A stretch of 6,042 bases of DNA from Promethearchaeia archaeon. GTDB lineage: Archaea > Asgardarchaeota > Lokiarchaeia > Sigyniarchaeales > SOKP01. The translations under genes were made by a program, and so were the position numbers. Under the pieces are notes generated by a model. It saw nothing but the letters and a program-made list of their open reading frames with translations. It was not told where the DNA came from and did no database searches. Position 1 is the stretch's first letter, and every line of letters starts with the position of its first letter. The stretch is from assembly GCA_029856445.1 (NCBI GenBank), contig JAHQWY010000233.1:1-6042 (forward strand), given 5' to 3'. This document shows, one piece after another, positions 5,547 through 6,042 of the stretch.

Positions 5547-6029
5547 TTAAATTTTTCCACCACAGTATGCACAATATTGAGCTGATTCTTTTGTAATAGG
5601 AGTGCCACAATTAGAACAGTAACTGGCTCTTTCTCCTGGAGTTGGTTCCTTCTCTTCTGTTAAAAGATGTTTCACCTGTCCTGTTTCTGAATTGAATTTT
5701 GCTCTTAATTGACCGGAAGCTTTTAGATCTAATATTATTGCTTGAATATCTTTTTTAGTTATTCCTGTACTATTACTCACAAATTCTACAGTCGCTTCTG
5801 GATTTTCCTGAAATTCAGCTAAAACTACATTTTTCAGCTTGCTTCTGTTAGCTATCGCAATTATTTGGGAAACAAGTATCGCAACACCTATTGCTATTGA
5901 GATATATCCCCACCAGTGATCAAGACCTTCAGTGACGAAAGTACTTATTCCCCAGAATAGAAATCCACCAGCAATAATTAGAGTACATACTGAAAAAGAT
6001 TCGGAGTATTGGTTTTTTTCATACTTCAT
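5547..6029 (-). CDS. two-TM membrane protein with winged-helix-like and C-terminal zinc-ribbon domains
   Basis: 160 residues. Two hydrophobic helices, about 12-32 and 40-60, form a membrane hairpin; both ends are then probably cytoplasmic. Residues 66-122 look like a winged helix: helix (VVLAEFQENP), helix (VEFVSNSTGI), recognition-type helix (KKDIQAIILDLKASGQL), then a short beta wing (RAKFNSETGQVKHL). After an acidic/Pro linker there is a zinc ribbon with Cys138, Cys141, Cys153 and Cys156 (CxxC-11-CxxC). The Cys pairs are in CSNCG and CAYCG, the usual short-zinc-ribbon form. A membrane-tethered DNA-, RNA- or protein-binding adaptor is possible; the function is unknown. ATG at 6029 has AGGAAG 7 nt upstream, at the window edge. 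This architecture is reminiscent of Asgard and other archaeal genomes, but I cannot name the family. Confidence 0.85.
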   Translation of the reverse strand: MKYEKNQYSESFSVCTLIIAGGFLFWGISTFVTEGLDHWWGYISIAIGVAILVSQIIAIANRSKLKNVVLAEFQENPEATVEFVSNSTGITKKDIQAIILDLKASGQLRAKFNSETGQVKHLLTEEKEPTPGERASYCSNCGTPITKESAQYCAYCGGKI

Positions 6030-6042
6030 TTCAAATCTTCCT

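Overview
This is an AT-rich archaeal window. The best evidence for Archaea is a tRNA gene broken up by bulge-helix-bulge (BHB) introns, together with BRE/TATA-like promoters, oligo-T gene ends and no encoded CCA. The protein set suggests an Asgard (Lokiarchaeia-like) archaeon: a two-TM/winged-helix/zinc-ribbon protein, a CPxC...CxH protein and a Lys-rich Hsp20. That assignment is inferred from style, not from a search.

Layout: (1) 1-504 (+) is the C-terminal part of a HAD-family hydrolase. (2) 505-889 is a gap between convergent protein genes. It holds a GC-richer island, 643-847, that reads as a complete tRNA-Phe(GAA) once FOUR introns (35, 28, 36 and 32 nt) are removed. The spliced product is 74 nt with 21 of 21 Watson-Crick stem pairs and all the usual tertiary-contact bases. 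(3) 890-1402 (-) is a small putative zinc protein. (4) 1508-2053 (-) is an acidic beta-rich protein with a Ca-loop-like motif and no recognisable start codon, probably 5'-broken. (5) 2141-3163 (-) is a Gfo/Idh/MocA dehydrogenase, best match inositol 2-dehydrogenase. It is divergent from (6) 3304-4725 (+), a GPH-family 12-TM cation symporter. (7) 4834-5469 (+) is an Hsp20 chaperone with an unusually long Lys-rich insertion in its mid-domain loop and a strong BRE/TATA plus Shine-Dalgarno. (8) 5547-6029 (-) is a two-TM, winged-helix-like, zinc-ribbon protein.

The dehydrogenase and symporter probably form a polyol/sugar uptake-and-oxidation pair sharing a 140-bp divergent control region. The other genes look like unrelated housekeeping or lineage-specific genes. 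The most unusual item is the four-intron tRNA-Phe: its introns interrupt the D-loop, anticodon stem, T-stem and T-loop, and none is at the common 37/38 site, so an ordinary tRNA scan could easily miss it.
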